Positions 63,403 through 64,000 of a stretch of 64,000 nt of DNA are shown piece by piece (position 1 is the first letter of the stretch; every line of letters begins with the position of its first letter). A program made the position numbers and the translations under genes. Source of the stretch: Pseudomonas putida. GTDB taxonomy: Bacteria; Pseudomonadota; Gammaproteobacteria; Pseudomonadales; Pseudomonadaceae. The notes below the pieces were generated by a model. It made no database searches. It was not told where the DNA came from and saw nothing but the letters and a program-made list of their open reading frames with translations. The stretch lies in the NCBI RefSeq assembly GCF_003228315.1, contig NZ_CP029693.1:5924501-5988500 (forward strand). Reading direction: 5' to 3'.

Positions 63403-64000
63403 ATGAATATGCCCGTAGTTAAGCCGGTTACCGTTAAGGCGCCGGAACAACCCAAAACCGCAATCTCGGCCCTATGGCGCCCGGCGCTGCTGCAAGCCTT
63501 CGTCAAGCTCGACCCACGGCAATTGCAGCGCGCGCCGGTGATGCTGGTGGTCGAACTGACCGCGATCCTCACCACCGTGCTGTGCTTCGTCCCGGACACA
63601 GCAGTACCCACCTTCGTCGCCGCGCAGATCGCCGTGTGGCTGTGGTTCACCGTGCTGTTCGCCAACTTCGCCGAGGCTCTGGCCGAAGGTCGCGGCAAGG
63701 CCCGCGCCGACAGCCTCAAGGCCGGCAGCGAAGGCTTGAGCGCCCGCCGCAGGACCAACAACGGCACCTTTCAAGTGGTGCCGGCCAGCAGCCTGCGCAA
63801 GGGCGATGTGGTGCGCGTCGAGGCCGGGGAAATGATCCCCGGTGACGGCGAAGTGATCGAAGGCATCGCCGCGGTCAACGAAGCGGCGATCACCGGCGAA
63901 TCGGCACCGGTGATCCGCGAGTCCGGCGGCGATCGCTCGGCCGTCACCGGCAACACCCGGCTGGTCTCCGACTGGCTGCTGGTGAAGATCACCGCCAACC
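63403..64000 (+). CDS. kdpB: Potassium-transporting ATPase subunit KdpB, N-terminal part
   Basis: The first 199 codons of a P-type ATPase: N-terminal helices (LVVELTAILTTVL, FVAAQIAVWLWFTVLFANFAEALAEGRGKA), then the actuator domain with EAAITGESAPV, whose TGES motif drives dephosphorylation. The phosphorylation site DKTGT lies beyond the window. GAGGA precedes the ATG, 10 bases after kdpA. Confidence 0.97.
   Translation, partial: MNMPVVKPVTVKAPEQPKTAISALWRPALLQAFVKLDPRQLQRAPVMLVVELTAILTTVLCFVPDTAVPTFVAAQIAVWLWFTVLFANFAEALAEGRGKARADSLKAGSEGLSARRRTNNGTFQVVPASSLRKGDVVRVEAGEMIPGDGEVIEGIAAVNEAAITGESAPVIRESGGDRSAVTGNTRLVSDWLLVKITAN

Noticed and set aside
61715..63403. 562-codon plus-strand frame overlapping kdpA
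   Set aside because: Arg/Gly/Pro-rich shadow frame of kdpA.

Overview
The window is a 64-kb chromosomal segment of a Pseudomonas of the fluorescens group. This follows from the gene content, from the gene order (yciK-mupP-ubiG-mtaD|mtnA-gyrA-serC-pheA-hisC-tyrA/aroA-cmk-rpsA-ihfB-[O-antigen genes]-wbpM-comEA, the same backbone as in P. aeruginosa), and from repeated REP-type palindromes of the kind TGTGGGAGCGAGCCTGCTCG between genes. No rRNA, tRNA, CRISPR array, intact insertion sequence or prophage was seen.

Layout. 1-7.6 kb: end of a thiolase gene, a small DUF6316-type protein, an EamA transporter, fumC, a DUF2059 protein, bolA, the tRNA-hydroxylating rhodanese trhO, a DsbA-like oxidoreductase and an ABC exporter. 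7.65-11.84 kb: one giant gene (1395 aa) resembling Pseudomonas dermonecrotic-toxin-like (DUF6543) proteins, ending in a short domain with the signature of a zinc-dependent deaminase. 12.1-16.4 kb: a membrane PAS-GGDEF-EAL protein, a TenA-like protein and a soluble diguanylate cyclase. 16.5-21.3 kb: yciK, mupP, ubiG and mtaD on the minus strand, then mtnA divergent; the last two form a methylthioadenosine salvage pair. 21.8-32.7 kb: gyrA and the serine/aromatic 'supraoperon' serC-pheA-hisC-tyrA/aroA-cmk-rpsA. 33-34 kb: a lipoprotein, ihfB and a LapA-like protein.

34.1-56.5 kb is an O-antigen cluster at the classical ihfB-wbpM site. wbpM and wbpV should make UDP-D-QuiNAc and WbpL should load it on undecaprenyl phosphate. 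A three-gene set (RmlD-like reductase, WbjB/FnlA-like dehydratase, WbjD/FnlC-like 2-epimerase) should make an L-configured 2-acetamido-2,6-dideoxyhexose, probably placed by a WbuB-like transferase. Several other glycosyltransferases follow. Export is by an ABC system (Wzm/Wzt with a C-terminal glycan-binding domain), not Wzx/Wzy. A methyltransferase with a tandemly repeated coiled coil, four genes upstream of wzt, looks like a chain terminator/length ruler. A GT2 + YfhO-like GT-C + flippase-like trio may form a periplasmic glycosylation branch. Two lesions stand out: wzm is split by a one-base frameshift, and a decayed rmlB fragment sits at the left edge.

56.6-64 kb: comEA, an SDR-fabF-TetR cassette, a DUF2897 protein, a solitary rmlA, and the start of the potassium-uptake operon kdpFAB (kdpB runs off the end), preceded by a KdpE-box-like sequence.
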